Positions 27,289 to 35,411 of a stretch of 39,539 nt of DNA are shown one piece after another. A program made the position numbers and the translations under genes. Numbering within the stretch: the first letter of the stretch is position 1; each line of letters starts with the position of its first letter. Origin of the DNA: Chitinophagaceae bacterium (GTDB lineage Bacteria > Bacteroidota > Bacteroidia > Chitinophagales > Chitinophagaceae); contig CANGBQ010000003.1 of assembly GCA_947451985.1 (NCBI GenBank), forward strand, positions 1 through 39,539, in the 5' to 3' direction. The notes below the pieces were generated by a model. It saw only the letters and a list, made by a program, of their open reading frames with translations. It was not told the origin of the DNA and ran no database searches.

Positions 27289-27924
27289 TTAGAGATTATC
27301 GTATTCGTACAAAGGGTCGATGTGTGCACCGGGTTCCATTTCACAAACCGGCTTAATGATACCATTTTCAAGGCCATATACCCACCCGTGTAAATGGGGT
27401 CTTTGTTCGTGTTTCCAGGCTTTTTGAATGATGGATGTTTTGGCCAGGTTCATAATTTGTTCTTGAACATTCAACTCCACCAATCGATTGGTTTTTTCTT
27501 CTTCTGATGAACAGGCATCTATTTCAGTCCGGTGCATGTGGTAGATATCTTTGATGTTTCTTAACCACTTGTTGATGATCCCCATAGAATGGTTTTCCAT
27601 GGCCGCCCGAATCCCCCCGCAACCATAATGTCCACAAACAATAATGTGCTTTACTTTCAGCGTAACCACCGCGTATTCCAACACGCTTAATAAATTGATA
27701 TCGGTGTGAACCACCAGGTTGGCGATGTTTCGGTGTACAAATATTTCACCCGGCTGTGTACCGGTGATTTTATCTGCAGGCACCCGGCTGTCGCTGCAGC
27801 CGATCCACAAAAACTCAGGCGTTTGAATATGAGAAAGTCTTGAAAAAAAGGCAGGATCTTTTTCAAGTTGTTCTTTTGCCCAGGCTTTGTTTTCGGCCAA
27901 TAATTTTTCGTAAGGGTGTCCCAT
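27289..27924 (-). CDS. can: Beta-class carbonic anhydrase
   Basis: Zinc enzyme interconverting CO2 and bicarbonate, cytoplasmic, 211 aa. The zinc ligands and catalytic dyad are in WIGCSDSRVPAD (Cys and the Asp-Arg pair) and VCGHYGCGGIRAA (HxxC). Other family motifs are GEIFVHRNIANLV and LHGWVYGLENGII. It supplies bicarbonate for carboxylases such as acetyl-CoA carboxylase, which fits the neighbouring fabG of fatty-acid synthesis, although that link is inference. It lies 27 bases downstream of fabG and 20 bases before the cupin gene. Confidence 0.95.
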   Translation of the reverse strand: MGHPYEKLLAENKAWAKEQLEKDPAFFSRLSHIQTPEFLWIGCSDSRVPADKITGTQPGEIFVHRNIANLVVHTDINLLSVLEYAVVTLKVKHIIVCGHYGCGGIRAAMENHSMGIINKWLRNIKDIYHMHRTEIDACSSEEEKTNRLVELNVQEQIMNLAKTSIIQKAWKHEQRPHLHGWVYGLENGIIKPVCEMEPGAHIDPLYEYDNL

Positions 27925-27951
27925 ATGGTATTGCGAATCCGCGTTGTGTGT

Positions 27952-28707
27952 TTAAATATTCAAACCGCCACAGGCGCTGATGGTTTGTCCGGTAATATAA
28001 CCGCTCCACTCGCTGGCCAAAAACAGCGCCACATTGGCAATATCTTCTCCGCTGGCAAACCGACCCAGCGGAATGCCTGCTTTGTATTTGTCAGCACCCT
28101 CGCCTTCTTTCAAGTAACTGGTCATATCGGTTTCTACAAAACCGGGCGCAATGGCATTGCAACGAATATTCCTGCTGCCCAATTCTTTGGCCACGCTTTT
28201 TGTAAAGCCAATGATCCCCGCCTTGCTGGCCGCATAACTGCTTTGCCCGGCGTTGCCCATTTCTCCAATCACGCTGCTCATATTAATAATACTGCCACTT
28301 TTCGCTTTCATCATTGGTTTGATGACCTGTTTGGTCATATTGAACACGCTCTTTAAGTTGATTTCCATTACCTCGTCCCATTGTTCGGGCGTCATGCGTA
28401 ATAAGAGATTGTCTTTTGAAATGCCCGCATTGTTCACACAGATATCAACTTGTTTGAAAGTAGCCAATACATCATTTACCAACGCTTCGCATGCCCCAAA
28501 ATCACCCGCATTGCTTCTGTAAGCTTTGGCGGTAACACCCATTGAAATCAGTTTTTGTTCTAACTCAGCGGCTTTGTTGGCGCTGCCTTCGCTTACATAG
28601 GTAAAAGCGACGTGTGCACCGTGTGTGGCAAATTTCAGTGCAATGGCTTCGCCAATTCCCCTGGCGGCTCCTGTTACAATGGCCACCTTGCCTTCTAACA
28701 ATTTCAT
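27952..28707 (-). CDS. fabG: 3-oxoacyl-[acyl-carrier-protein] reductase
   Basis: Short-chain dehydrogenase of 251 aa, expected to reduce 3-oxoacyl-ACP with NADPH in fatty-acid elongation. The cofactor motif TGAARGIGEAIA, the NNAGISKDNLL motif, the catalytic Ser and YAASKAG (Tyr-x3-Lys), and the C-terminal SGYITGQTISACGGLNI all match FabG rather than other short-chain dehydrogenases. It leads a probable operon with carbonic anhydrase and the DUF985 cupin. A promoter with -7 TACTTTTG is seen just upstream. Confidence 0.92.
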   Translation of the reverse strand: MKLLEGKVAIVTGAARGIGEAIALKFATHGAHVAFTYVSEGSANKAAELEQKLISMGVTAKAYRSNAGDFGACEALVNDVLATFKQVDICVNNAGISKDNLLLRMTPEQWDEVMEINLKSVFNMTKQVIKPMMKAKSGSIINMSSVIGEMGNAGQSSYAASKAGIIGFTKSVAKELGSRNIRCNAIAPGFVETDMTSYLKEGEGADKYKAGIPLGRFASGEDIANVALFLASEWSGYITGQTISACGGLNI

Positions 28708-28739
28708 GTTGTATGTGTTTTAGTGAAAATCAGTTGGAA

Positions 28740-28773
28740 CAAAAGTAAATAAAAAACAATGGCGCCCACCAAA
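28740..28773 (-). promoter_or_regulatory. Promoter of fabG operon
   Basis: Minus strand: -33 TTTG (28773-28770), 22-base spacer, -7 TACTTTTG (28747-28740). The spacing is slightly long, but both boxes match. Leader about 26 nt. Confidence 0.55.
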
Positions 28774-28783
28774 AGACGCCTAT

Positions 28784-30289
28784 TTATTGTAAAGCCAACA
28801 CCTCCTCTACAATGGTTCTCTCGTTGCTCAATCGTGGAATTTTATGTTGCCCCCCGAGTTTGTTTTTAGATTGCAACCAACGATTGAATGTTCCCTTTCG
28901 AATGGCACGAACCGTGGGCAGACCCAGCGCAATGTCCTTAAACCGCTTGGCTTCATAATCACTGTTGATATTTTTTAGTTCCTGATCGAGCGTTGCTACA
29001 AAGTTTTCAAGGCTGTCGGGTGCTTGTTCAAATTCTACCAGCCATTCGTGTGCGCCGTTTCGTTGATCAGAAAAATAAATCGGAGCAGCGGTATAGTCTA
29101 ATACCACCGCCTTTGTTTTGAAAGCCGCTGCGGCGATGGCTTGGTCTGCATTGTCAACAATAATTTCTTCTCCAAACGCATTCATATAATGCTTTATCCG
29201 CCCCGTCACTTTTATCCTGTAAGGATTGATGGAAGTAAACTTAATCGTATCTCCAATCAGATAGCGCCACAAACCACCAGTGGTACTGATGACCATTGCA
29301 TAGTTTTTATTCACTTCCACCTTGTCTAGCCCAACGGTTTCGGGTGTTTCTTTTTGGTATTCCTCGGCAGGCATAAACTCATAAAAAACACCATGTTCTG
29401 TAAACAGGGTCATACCATCATCTTCGGGTTTTTCCTGTGCGGCAAAAAAACCCTCGCTCGCATTGTAAATTTCAAGGTAATTGATGGGCGCCCCGATGAT
29501 TTTTTCAAATTGCTCACGATAAGGCACAAACGAAACCCCGCCATTGATATACAATTCCAGGTTGGGCCACACTTCTTTGATGGTTTTCTTTCCTTTGATC
29601 TCCAGTATCCGCTTCAGCAACAAGAGTGTCCAGGTGGGAACCCCTGCAAGCGAAGTGACATTTTCTTTGGCGGTGGTTTGCGCCAGCTGTTCTAATTTTT
29701 GGTCCCACTCATCCAGCAGGGCCACACTCAATTCGGGAGTTCGTAACCACTGTCCCCAAAAAGGCGTGTTTTGCATCAGCACGGCACTCAAGTCGCCGTA
29801 TTGAATGGCTTCATTCACCTGGTGTATTTGGTGTGATCCACCCACCACCAAACCTTTTCCTGTCAACAGGTCGCTCGAAGGAAAGTTTTTATAATAATTG
29901 GTCAACACATCCTTGCTTGCCTTGAAATGATTTTCCTGTAGGCTTTCTTCGCTGATGGGAATAAACTTGCTTTTATCGTTGGAGGTCCCACTGCTTTTAG
30001 CAAACCACCCAATAGGCGAATCCCACAAAACATTTTCTTCTCCATCCATCATGCGCTGGATGTAGGGACGAAGGGAATCGTATTCTTGAATGGGAACCGT
30101 TTTTTTAAAGTCCTTTACGGAAAAAAGAGAAGAGAAGTGATGTTGTTTTCCAAAAGCTGTGTATTGTGCCTCTGTAATCAGCGACTGCAACACTTCTCGC
30201 TGGGCCGACACCGGATAATTGGTCCAGTTGTTGATTCGCCACAGGCGCATCCTTGCCAATTTTGATATAGCAGCGGACAAGAGCTTCAT
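28784..30289 (-). CDS. GH3 family acyl-adenylate/amide synthetase-like protein
   Basis: Protein of 501 aa related to plant GH3 auxin-responsive enzymes, which adenylate a carboxylic acid and couple it to an amino acid (ANL superfamily). Motifs seen are GWFAKSSGTSNDKSKFIPIS (adenylate-forming P-loop), YINGGVSFVPYREQFEKII, YNASEGFFAAQ, LWRYLIGDTIKFTS and VTGRIKHYMNAFGEE. No signal peptide. In Bacteroidota the natural substrates are not known; acyl or lipid intermediates are plausible given its neighbour lptB, but this is inference. lptB lies 51 bases upstream on the same strand. Confidence 0.9.
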   Translation of the reverse strand: MKLLSAAISKLARMRLWRINNWTNYPVSAQREVLQSLITEAQYTAFGKQHHFSSLFSVKDFKKTVPIQEYDSLRPYIQRMMDGEENVLWDSPIGWFAKSSGTSNDKSKFIPISEESLQENHFKASKDVLTNYYKNFPSSDLLTGKGLVVGGSHQIHQVNEAIQYGDLSAVLMQNTPFWGQWLRTPELSVALLDEWDQKLEQLAQTTAKENVTSLAGVPTWTLLLLKRILEIKGKKTIKEVWPNLELYINGGVSFVPYREQFEKIIGAPINYLEIYNASEGFFAAQEKPEDDGMTLFTEHGVFYEFMPAEEYQKETPETVGLDKVEVNKNYAMVISTTGGLWRYLIGDTIKFTSINPYRIKVTGRIKHYMNAFGEEIIVDNADQAIAAAAFKTKAVVLDYTAAPIYFSDQRNGAHEWLVEFEQAPDSLENFVATLDQELKNINSDYEAKRFKDIALGLPTVRAIRKGTFNRWLQSKNKLGGQHKIPRLSNERTIVEEVLALQ

Positions 30290-30340
30290 GTGTGGAAGAT
30301 AAAAAAAATATGGTAATTCTTTTCTGACAACAGGACGGAA

Positions 30341-31105
30341 TTAGCCTTCTTTGGCTTCCTGGTGCAAGTAGTCTTTTCTTTTCAACTCGAAGTTGCGGCC
30401 CAAATACAGTCGACGCACCTGATCATCGCTGGCGAGCTCTTCGGCCGTTCCGTGTTTAAAGATGGTGCCGTCAATCAACAGATAAGCCCTGTCGCAGATA
30501 GACAGGGTTTCGTTTACGTTGTGATCGGTAATGAGGATGCCGATGTTTTTGAATTTTAATTTGGCAATAATGGCCTGGATGTCTTCCACCGCAATAGGGT
30601 CTACACCGGCAAAGGGCTCGTCCAGTAAAATAAACTTTGGATCCACTGCCAACGCGCGGGCTATCTCTGTTCGCCTTCTTTCACCACCGCTCAGGGTATC
30701 TCCATTGTTTTTTCTGACATGTTGCAACCGAAACTCATCCAACAGCGCTTCCAACTTGTTTTTTTGTTCTTCTTTGGATAGCCGCGTCATTTCCAGCACA
30801 GCGGTGATATTGTCTTCCACGCTCAACTTTCTAAATACGCTTGCTTCTTGCGGCAAATAACCAATACCCATCTGCGCCCGCTTGTACATGGGTAGTTTGG
30901 TAATGTCTGTGTCGTTCAGGTAAACCGATCCGCTGTCAGGCTTCACCAAGCCCACTACCTGGTAAAAGGAAGTGGTTTTACCGGCACCGTTCGGACCCAA
31001 CAAACCCACAATCTCTCCTTGTTGCACGCGGAAAGACACGTTGTTGACAACGGTCCTGCTGCCATATATTTTGACCAGGTTGTTGGTTTGAATGGTAAGA
31101 TTCAA
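30341..31105 (-). CDS. lptB: LPS export ABC transporter ATP-binding protein
   Basis: ATPase of the Lpt machine that extracts lipopolysaccharide from the inner membrane and drives it to the outer membrane. 254 aa. Motifs are Walker [15 protein letters not shown], signature [16 protein letters not shown], Walker [16 protein letters not shown] and the H-loop ITDHNVNET. The FAGVDP and [16 protein letters not shown] ends fit LptB rather than a generic ABC ATPase. Start is TTG at 31105; no ATG is in frame close by. It is followed by the GH3 gene on the same strand and is divergent from metF. Confidence 0.94.
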   Translation of the reverse strand: MNLTIQTNNLVKIYGSRTVVNNVSFRVQQGEIVGLLGPNGAGKTTSFYQVVGLVKPDSGSVYLNDTDITKLPMYKRAQMGIGYLPQEASVFRKLSVEDNITAVLEMTRLSKEEQKNKLEALLDEFRLQHVRKNNGDTLSGGERRRTEIARALAVDPKFILLDEPFAGVDPIAVEDIQAIIAKLKFKNIGILITDHNVNETLSICDRAYLLIDGTIFKHGTAEELASDDQVRRLYLGRNFELKRKDYLHQEAKEG

Positions 31106-31122
31106 GGCGAATGGTTTGTTGA

Positions 31123-31130
31123 CAAAAATA
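31123..31130 (-). promoter_or_regulatory. Putative -7 box for lptB
   Basis: TATTTTTG on the minus strand fits TAnnTTTG and lies 18 bases before the TTG start. No -33 TTTG was found at normal spacing. Confidence 0.35.
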
Positions 31131-31203
31131 CATGAATTGCCCGTAAATCATTTTTATTTAGCTCCCCGCGCATGCAAGCGAGCCTTTGTTTTTAATTTGG
31201 GGT

Positions 31204-31211
31204 TATCTTTG
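31204..31211 (+). promoter_or_regulatory. Putative -7 box for metF
   Basis: TATCTTTG fits TAnnTTTG and is 17 bases upstream of the ATG at 31228. The closest upstream TTTG (31185-31188) is at 15-base spacing, shorter than usual. The box also argues against the upstream TTG as translation start. Confidence 0.5.
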
Positions 31212-31227
31212 CCCCCATTCCAAGCAC

Positions 31228-32181
31228 ATGAAAGTCATTGATCACATCCAACAGGCCAAAGAGACCCTGATCTCTTTTGAAATTCTTCCCCCGCTGAAGG
31301 GAAAGGGAATTCAGTCTTTGTATCAACACCTGGATCAGCTCGTGGAATTCAAGCCTTCTTTCATCAATGTCACCTATCACCGCAGTGAACATGTGTTTAA
31401 AAAGAAATTCGACGGTACGTTTGAAAAAGTAGTGGTTCGCAAAAGACCAGGTACTGAATCCATTTGCGCAGCCATCATGAATAAATATAATGTGGACACT
31501 GTTCCACACTTGATTTGTGGCGGATTTGGCATCAACGAAACAGAAGACGCGCTTATCAATCTGCATTATTTAGGCATCGACAACGTACTGGTGCTGAGGG
31601 GAGACGCCGCCAAAAACGAATCCAGCTTTGAACCGGAACCCGGTGGACACAAATACGCCATCGACCTGTTGAAGCAAGTCAACAACCTAAATGCCGGTAT
31701 TTACCTAGAAGAAGATTTGAAAAACAGTTCCAAAACAAAATTTTGTATTGGTGTAGCGGGCTATCCCGAAAAACATTTCGAAGCCCCGAATATGGAAAGC
31801 GACCTACGTCATTTAAAAGCAAAGGTAGACGCAGGTGCCGACTACGTAGTTACTCAAATGTTTTTTGACAATGAAAAATACTTTTCATTTGTAAAAGCTT
31901 GCAGAGAGATGGGCATCACAGTGCCTATTATACCAGGCCTGAAGCCGGTGTATACCAAAAAACAGTTGACCGTTCTGCCCAAAACCTTCCATATTGATTT
32001 GCCTACACCGCTTTCTGAGGCGGTCCAGGCTTGTAAAACCGACCAAGACTTGGAAAAGGTAGGCGAGGAATGGCTCTTGCAACAATCCAAAGAACTTAAA
32101 AAAGCAGGGGTTCCGGTGCTTCATTATTACACCCTTGGCCGCCCCCAGATAGTGGCCAATGTGGTAAAAGAGCTGGTCTAA
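31228..32181 (+). CDS. metF: Methylenetetrahydrofolate reductase
   Basis: FAD enzyme reducing 5,10-methylene-THF to 5-methyl-THF for methionine synthesis. 317 aa from ATG 31228; the longer TTG-start reading would begin inside the promoter. Motifs: LISFEILPPLKGKG near the N-terminus (catalytic-type Glu), FINVTYHRSEH, PHLICGGFGI, DNVLVLRGDAAK and the later GAGYPEKHFE-like GVAGYPEKHFEAPNMESDLRHLKAKVDAGADYVVTQMFFDNEKYF. It provides the methyl group that eventually becomes S-adenosylmethionine. It is a single gene, divergent from lptB. Confidence 0.97.
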   Translation: MKVIDHIQQAKETLISFEILPPLKGKGIQSLYQHLDQLVEFKPSFINVTYHRSEHVFKKKFDGTFEKVVVRKRPGTESICAAIMNKYNVDTVPHLICGGFGINETEDALINLHYLGIDNVLVLRGDAAKNESSFEPEPGGHKYAIDLLKQVNNLNAGIYLEEDLKNSSKTKFCIGVAGYPEKHFEAPNMESDLRHLKAKVDAGADYVVTQMFFDNEKYFSFVKACREMGITVPIIPGLKPVYTKKQLTVLPKTFHIDLPTPLSEAVQACKTDQDLEKVGEEWLLQQSKELKKAGVPVLHYYTLGRPQIVANVVKELV

Positions 32182-32294
32182 ACCCCCGAACGTCTTCCCA
32201 ATCTTCCTTTTTCACTCCAAAAAAGCCCCCCGTTACATACTAAAAAGACCCTTTGCTGCGTTTTATACTAAATAATAAGTAAAAACACGTACAA

Positions 32295-32609
32295 ATGGCG
32301 CTTCAAGAAATTACAATAGTGACAAATACCGCTTTCATGGATCGCCAGCCAGCCGCTTCTGTTTCTCGTCAAGCAGTCCTGAATTTGTCAGATCCCTCTT
32401 GGAGAGATGCTTCCGACAGTGGTACTGTTGCCTTGGAAGCTGTTCCGCACTTGTTTGGCAACCACTCTTTTTATCAGGAAGACAATGTGTTGCAACTTCG
32501 CAAATCCACCCATACCATTCAAATAGAGTTCGGCGAAGACACCCCCCATATTGATTTCAGGGCTTCTATTGATCCTCTTTTTTTCATGGAGCTGTTGGAA
32601 TGCAATTGA
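32295..32609 (+). CDS. Small hypothetical protein
   Basis: Unrecognised protein of 104 aa with no signal peptide, membrane segment or Cys pattern; one Cys near the C-terminus. The sequence is Ser/Thr- and acid-rich with a His-containing middle (AVPHLFGNHSFYQEDN). Support for a real gene: ATG start, clean length, and a strong terminator 32 bases after the stop. No family was recognised. Confidence 0.6.
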   Translation: MALQEITIVTNTAFMDRQPAASVSRQAVLNLSDPSWRDASDSGTVALEAVPHLFGNHSFYQEDNVLQLRKSTHTIQIEFGEDTPHIDFRASIDPLFFMELLECN

Positions 32610-32640
32610 TATTACTGTTTACCATCAATACCTTAATAAT

Positions 32641-32669
32641 AAAAAACCCCGGATGACCCGGGGTTTTTA
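32641..32669. terminator. Bidirectional-type intrinsic terminator
   Basis: CCCCGG (32647-32652) and CCGGGG (32658-32663) with a 5-base loop, flanked by six A and five T. It ends the transcript of the small gene at 32295. Confidence 0.9.
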
Positions 32670-32951
32670 TGTTGGCTTCTGAAGGTTGTCTGGTTACTGT
32701 TTTGTAGGATTTGGAAGCCTTGGTTTTTTCGTTGGATTGGATTTGGATATAGGTATTGTTGGTTTTAGTAGGGTATTGGATGCTTTCTGAAGTAAAAATA
32801 GATCACCCCACACTTGCTTCCTATTTTTGATCTTTCTTTTTGGTAAAATTGGGTTTAAATACGGCAATTGGGTACGTGTTGATACGTATTGGTTATCCAT
32901 TCGTGGCCTTTCTGCTGTAATATTGCAGTGAAACAATCAACTCTAAACGAT
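32670..32951. other. T/G-rich non-coding stretch
   Basis: About 280 bases, with a G/T-rich part near 32700-32770 made of near-repeats of GGATTTGG. A reading frame on the minus strand (32694-32936) has an unlikely composition and is dismissed. TAATATTG (32918-32925) is a one-mismatch -7 box for the following gene. Confidence 0.4.
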
Positions 32952-33188
32952 ATGAAAAAAATACTTTTACTCCTTTCTTTGTTCATCACCCTCGGTGCAA
33001 GGGCACAAGAAGCAAAACCTGTGGTCAAACAACATCCACGCATAGACATTCAAAACAAAATACCCAAAAGCAAACGAGTTCCCAGGGCTAAAATGGAAGA
33101 GCGATTGGCGCCCAAAGTGGAGGCAGATAAAAAGAAAAGAGCCGCTGCTAAAAAGAAACGCAAATCAAAAGGCGGTAAAACGAATTAA
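32952..33188 (+). CDS. Small secreted basic protein
   Basis: Protein of 78 aa with a signal peptide (MKKILLLLSLFITLGARAQ) and a highly basic mature part of about 59 aa, ending in a Lys/Arg-rich tail (KKKRAAAKKKRKSKGG). No family recognised. The basic tail could bind acidic polymers or nucleic acid outside the inner membrane, but this is only inference. ATG at 32952 is chosen because the signal peptide begins there. A strong terminator follows 8 bases after the stop, so it is an independent transcription unit. Confidence 0.75.
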   Translation: MKKILLLLSLFITLGARAQEAKPVVKQHPRIDIQNKIPKSKRVPRAKMEERLAPKVEADKKKRAAAKKKRKSKGGKTN

Positions 33189-33195
33189 AATAAAA

Positions 33196-33217
33196 AACCC
33201 ACGAGAGATCGTGGGTT
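33196..33217 (+). terminator. Intrinsic terminator after the small basic protein gene
   Basis: Perfect 9-bp stem AACCCACGA (33196-33204) and TCGTGGGTT (33209-33217) with a GAGA tetraloop, preceded by A residues and followed by TTG TTTG. Confidence 0.9.
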
Positions 33218-33483
33218 TTGTTTGTGGTGTGGGCCGAAAAGGAACCACCCTATTTGCTGATAATTTAAATCACTTTTTATCATCTTCTGAAACCATTATG
33301 AATAAAGAGTTTCAGCGATTTTTGTTTGCAGAAAAATGGTTTTTTTCTGCTGCATAAAGAACTATAATATTTTTCGGTGCTCCGAAAGTGCTCTTCTGCA
33401 GTGGTTCGTACGAAGTTGAACCTACTTTTGAAGAGAAAATGAAGGTAGGAAAATTCACACAAAAAAGAAAATATTTAGCTGTT
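33218..33483. other. Non-coding stretch upstream of the operator region
   Basis: About 265 bases without a convincing gene. It contains a hairpin with 9-bp arms GCAGAAAAA (33328-33336) and TTTTTCTGC (33342-33350), loop of 5. Minus-strand frames here are short and of odd composition. Confidence 0.4.
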
Positions 33484-33485
33484 AA

Positions 33486-33586
33486 ATTTCGCCAAAACAT
33501 TCCTATATTTCATAGTTTTGGCGAAATATAAATTTATATAACTCGCCAAATCTAATATAATTTTGTAGTTTTGGCGAAATATAAAT
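33486..33586. repeat. Four-copy operator-like repeat (TTTGGCGAAA) upstream of the ATPase gene
   Basis: The near-palindrome TTTGGCGAAA occurs four times in alternating orientation, centred at 33491, 33521, 33545 (partial) and 33574. The second and fourth copies lie in an identical 21-bp direct repeat (33513-33533 and 33566-33586). The first and second form a perfect 13-bp inverted pair ATTTCGCCAAAAC (33486-33498) / GTTTTGGCGAAAT (33515-33527). The copies flank and cover the predicted promoter, so the array looks like a repressor binding region. Confidence 0.75.
33558..33565 (+). promoter_or_regulatory. Putative -7 box of the ATPase gene
   Basis: TAATTTTG fits TAnnTTTG. TTTA at 33533-33536 is a weak -33 at 21-base spacing. 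The repeat copy at about 33570-33579 would cover the start of transcription. Two TAGTTTTG octamers inside the repeats also match the box, so the exact promoter is unclear. Confidence 0.4.
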
Positions 33587-33590
33587 CAAC

Positions 33591-35024
33591 ATGGCCTTAA
33601 ATGTTATAGGTAGAACAGAGGAAAAGAAACTATTGCTTGACATCGTCAATTCAACTGATCCGGAATTAGTAGCCATGTATGGAAGACGTAGAGTAGGCAA
33701 AACTTTTCTGATAAGAAATTTTCTGGAAAAGCAATTGATATTTGAGTTTTCAGGTATCCACAATGCGTCGCTAAATCAACAGCTTGAAAATTTTACTTTG
33801 GCAATGACTAAAGCAACCGGAAGTAAAATGCCATTAGCAAAACCTAAAAACTGGCAAGAGGCATTTAAATTATTGACAGACTACATCACTCCTCTTATTA
33901 ATAAACAAAAAAAGGTTGTTTTTTTTGATGAATTTCCTTGGATATGTTCTCCAAAGTCTGGCTTCATGCAAGCCTTTGAACATTTCTGGAACACCTGGGC
34001 CTCCAAACAAAAAAATCTGGCTGTCATCATCTGTGGTTCCGCAGCAGCATGGATGATTAATAATATCATTAATAATAAAGGTGGACTGCATAACAGAGTC
34101 ACAAAACGTATTCGTTTATTACCATTCGACCTTCAGGAAACGGAAATGTTTTTGAAAGATAGAAAAATCAATTTAGACAGATACCAAATTTTGCAACTTT
34201 ACATGGCAATGGGCGGTATTCCACATTATTTAAAAGAAATAAAAAAAGGAGAAAGTGCCATACAATCTATTGACAATATTTGCTTTTCAAAGAATGGTTT
34301 ATTGAACGAGGAATTTAAAAATCTTTACAATTCTTTGTTTGATGATGCGGGTAATCATAAACTGGTCATTAAAGCATTAGCAAATAATGGGAAAGGATTA
34401 ACGAGAAAAGAAATTATTGATACATGCAAAATCTCCTCCGGTGGCGGAACTACTCAGCTATTGGAAGAACTCATGGAGTCAGGATTTATAAGCTCGTATA
34501 TACCTTTTGGCAAAAACTCAAAAGATGTTGTTTACAAACTCACTGACGAATACTCTTTATTTTATTTAAAATTTATTGAACATAGCAGATCTAATGGAAA
34601 AGGCACATGGCTAAAACTTTCTCGCGAATCAAAATGGAGGAGTTGGAGTGGAATTGCTTTTGAAAGTATTTGTTTAAAACATACACAGCAAATAAAAAAA
34701 GCGTTAGGTATCGAAGGAGTATATACCGAGACTTCGGGTTGGCGATACCATCCCCAAAAAGGAGAAAAGGGTGCACAAATAGATTTATTAATTGATAGAC
34801 AGGATTTCTGTATAAACATTTGTGAAATGAAATTTTCAGTTAATGAATTTATAGTTGACAAAAACTATGCTGGGGAATTGGAAAATAAAGTGTCTGTATT
34901 TAAATCACAAACAAAAACAGCTAAAACATTATTCTTAACGTTGGTTACTACCTTTGGGATAAAGAAAAACGAACACGCAACCAGGCTTATTCAAAATGAA
35001 ATAACTATGGATGCTTTGTTTTAA
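33591..35024 (+). CDS. ATPase_2 / DUF234 family ATP-binding protein with C-terminal PD-(D/E)XK nuclease-like domain
   Basis: Protein of 477 aa in three parts. Residues 1-250 are an archaeal-type AAA ATPase: Walker A GRRRVGKT (31-38), Walker B VVFFDEFPW (Asp113, Glu114), sensor-like IICGSAAAWM and the family-typical LLPFDLQETEMFL and MAMGGIPHYL. Residues about 255-320 look like a winged helix. The C-terminus has GAQIDLLID (Asp398) and CEMKFS (Glu412, Lys414), the D...ExK core of the PD-(D/E)XK nuclease fold. Such genes are common in archaea and Bacteroidota and their role is unknown; mobile or host-conflict roles have been supposed. Preceded by a four-copy repeat, hinting at autoregulation. 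Base composition is more AT-rich than the housekeeping genes to the left. Confidence 0.88.
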   Translation: MALNVIGRTEEKKLLLDIVNSTDPELVAMYGRRRVGKTFLIRNFLEKQLIFEFSGIHNASLNQQLENFTLAMTKATGSKMPLAKPKNWQEAFKLLTDYITPLINKQKKVVFFDEFPWICSPKSGFMQAFEHFWNTWASKQKNLAVIICGSAAAWMINNIINNKGGLHNRVTKRIRLLPFDLQETEMFLKDRKINLDRYQILQLYMAMGGIPHYLKEIKKGESAIQSIDNICFSKNGLLNEEFKNLYNSLFDDAGNHKLVIKALANNGKGLTRKEIIDTCKISSGGGTTQLLEELMESGFISSYIPFGKNSKDVVYKLTDEYSLFYLKFIEHSRSNGKGTWLKLSRESKWRSWSGIAFESICLKHTQQIKKALGIEGVYTETSGWRYHPQKGEKGAQIDLLIDRQDFCINICEMKFSVNEFIVDKNYAGELENKVSVFKSQTKTAKTLFLTLVTTFGIKKNEHATRLIQNEITMDALF

Positions 35025-35246
35025 TAAAAAGAATTAAAATAAGTAAAGACTTCAACTCTATTTAATATAGTACTTACGCTATATGAATACTTCGAAAAAT
35101 CGGAGAGTCGATATCTAAAAAATATACTTGTCAAATTCCTAATATTAAATTACGATACTCCCTTATATTTACATCTAAATTAAATCATGACAAATGACAT
35201 AACAGGGTAAGAAAATATCAATATAGTTTGTATTACACTTAATAGT
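35025..35246. other. AT-rich intergenic stretch
   Basis: About 220 bases between the ATPase gene and the nested palindrome. No gene, exact TAnnTTTG box or terminator was found. Confidence 0.4.
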
Positions 35247-35358
35247 GCTGCTCAAAATTGCAACATTGAAACCGCACTCAAACATTATCTGTATGTAATA
35301 CGCCGTATGGCGTAATCGCATTTTTTGTTTGAGTAGGCTGTTGCAAGCCTTGAGCAGC
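35247..35358. repeat. 112-nt nested palindrome, possible structured RNA or small palindromic element
   Basis: Three stems are nested. Outer: GCTGCTCA-aaa-TTGCAACA (35247-35265) pairs with TGTTGCAA-gcct-TGAGCAGC (35339-35358). Middle: ACTCAAACA (35276-35284) pairs with TGTTTGAGT (35326-35334). Inner: TACGCC (35299-35304) pairs with GGCGTA (35309-35314) around a GTAT loop. A run of nine or ten T follows at about 35379-35388. It lies 54 bases before the collagen-like lipoprotein gene, so it could be its structured leader, an independent small RNA, or a MITE-like repeat. Confidence 0.7.
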
Positions 35359-35411
35359 AAAAGATTGTTGATTACGTCTTTTTTTTTGCTCACATATAAA
35401 ACTCAAAACAA

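Noticed and set aside
32694-32936. Minus-strand frame of 80 codons in the T/G-rich stretch
   Set aside because: The Pro/Lys/Asn-rich translation reflects low-complexity DNA; no start signal, promoter or family support.
33486-33586. CRISPR array
   Set aside because: The copies alternate in orientation, spacing is irregular and only four near-palindromic units exist; no cas genes are present.
35175-35393. Minus-strand frame across the nested palindrome
   Set aside because: It is explained by the palindrome and T run; it has no domain and no promoter box.
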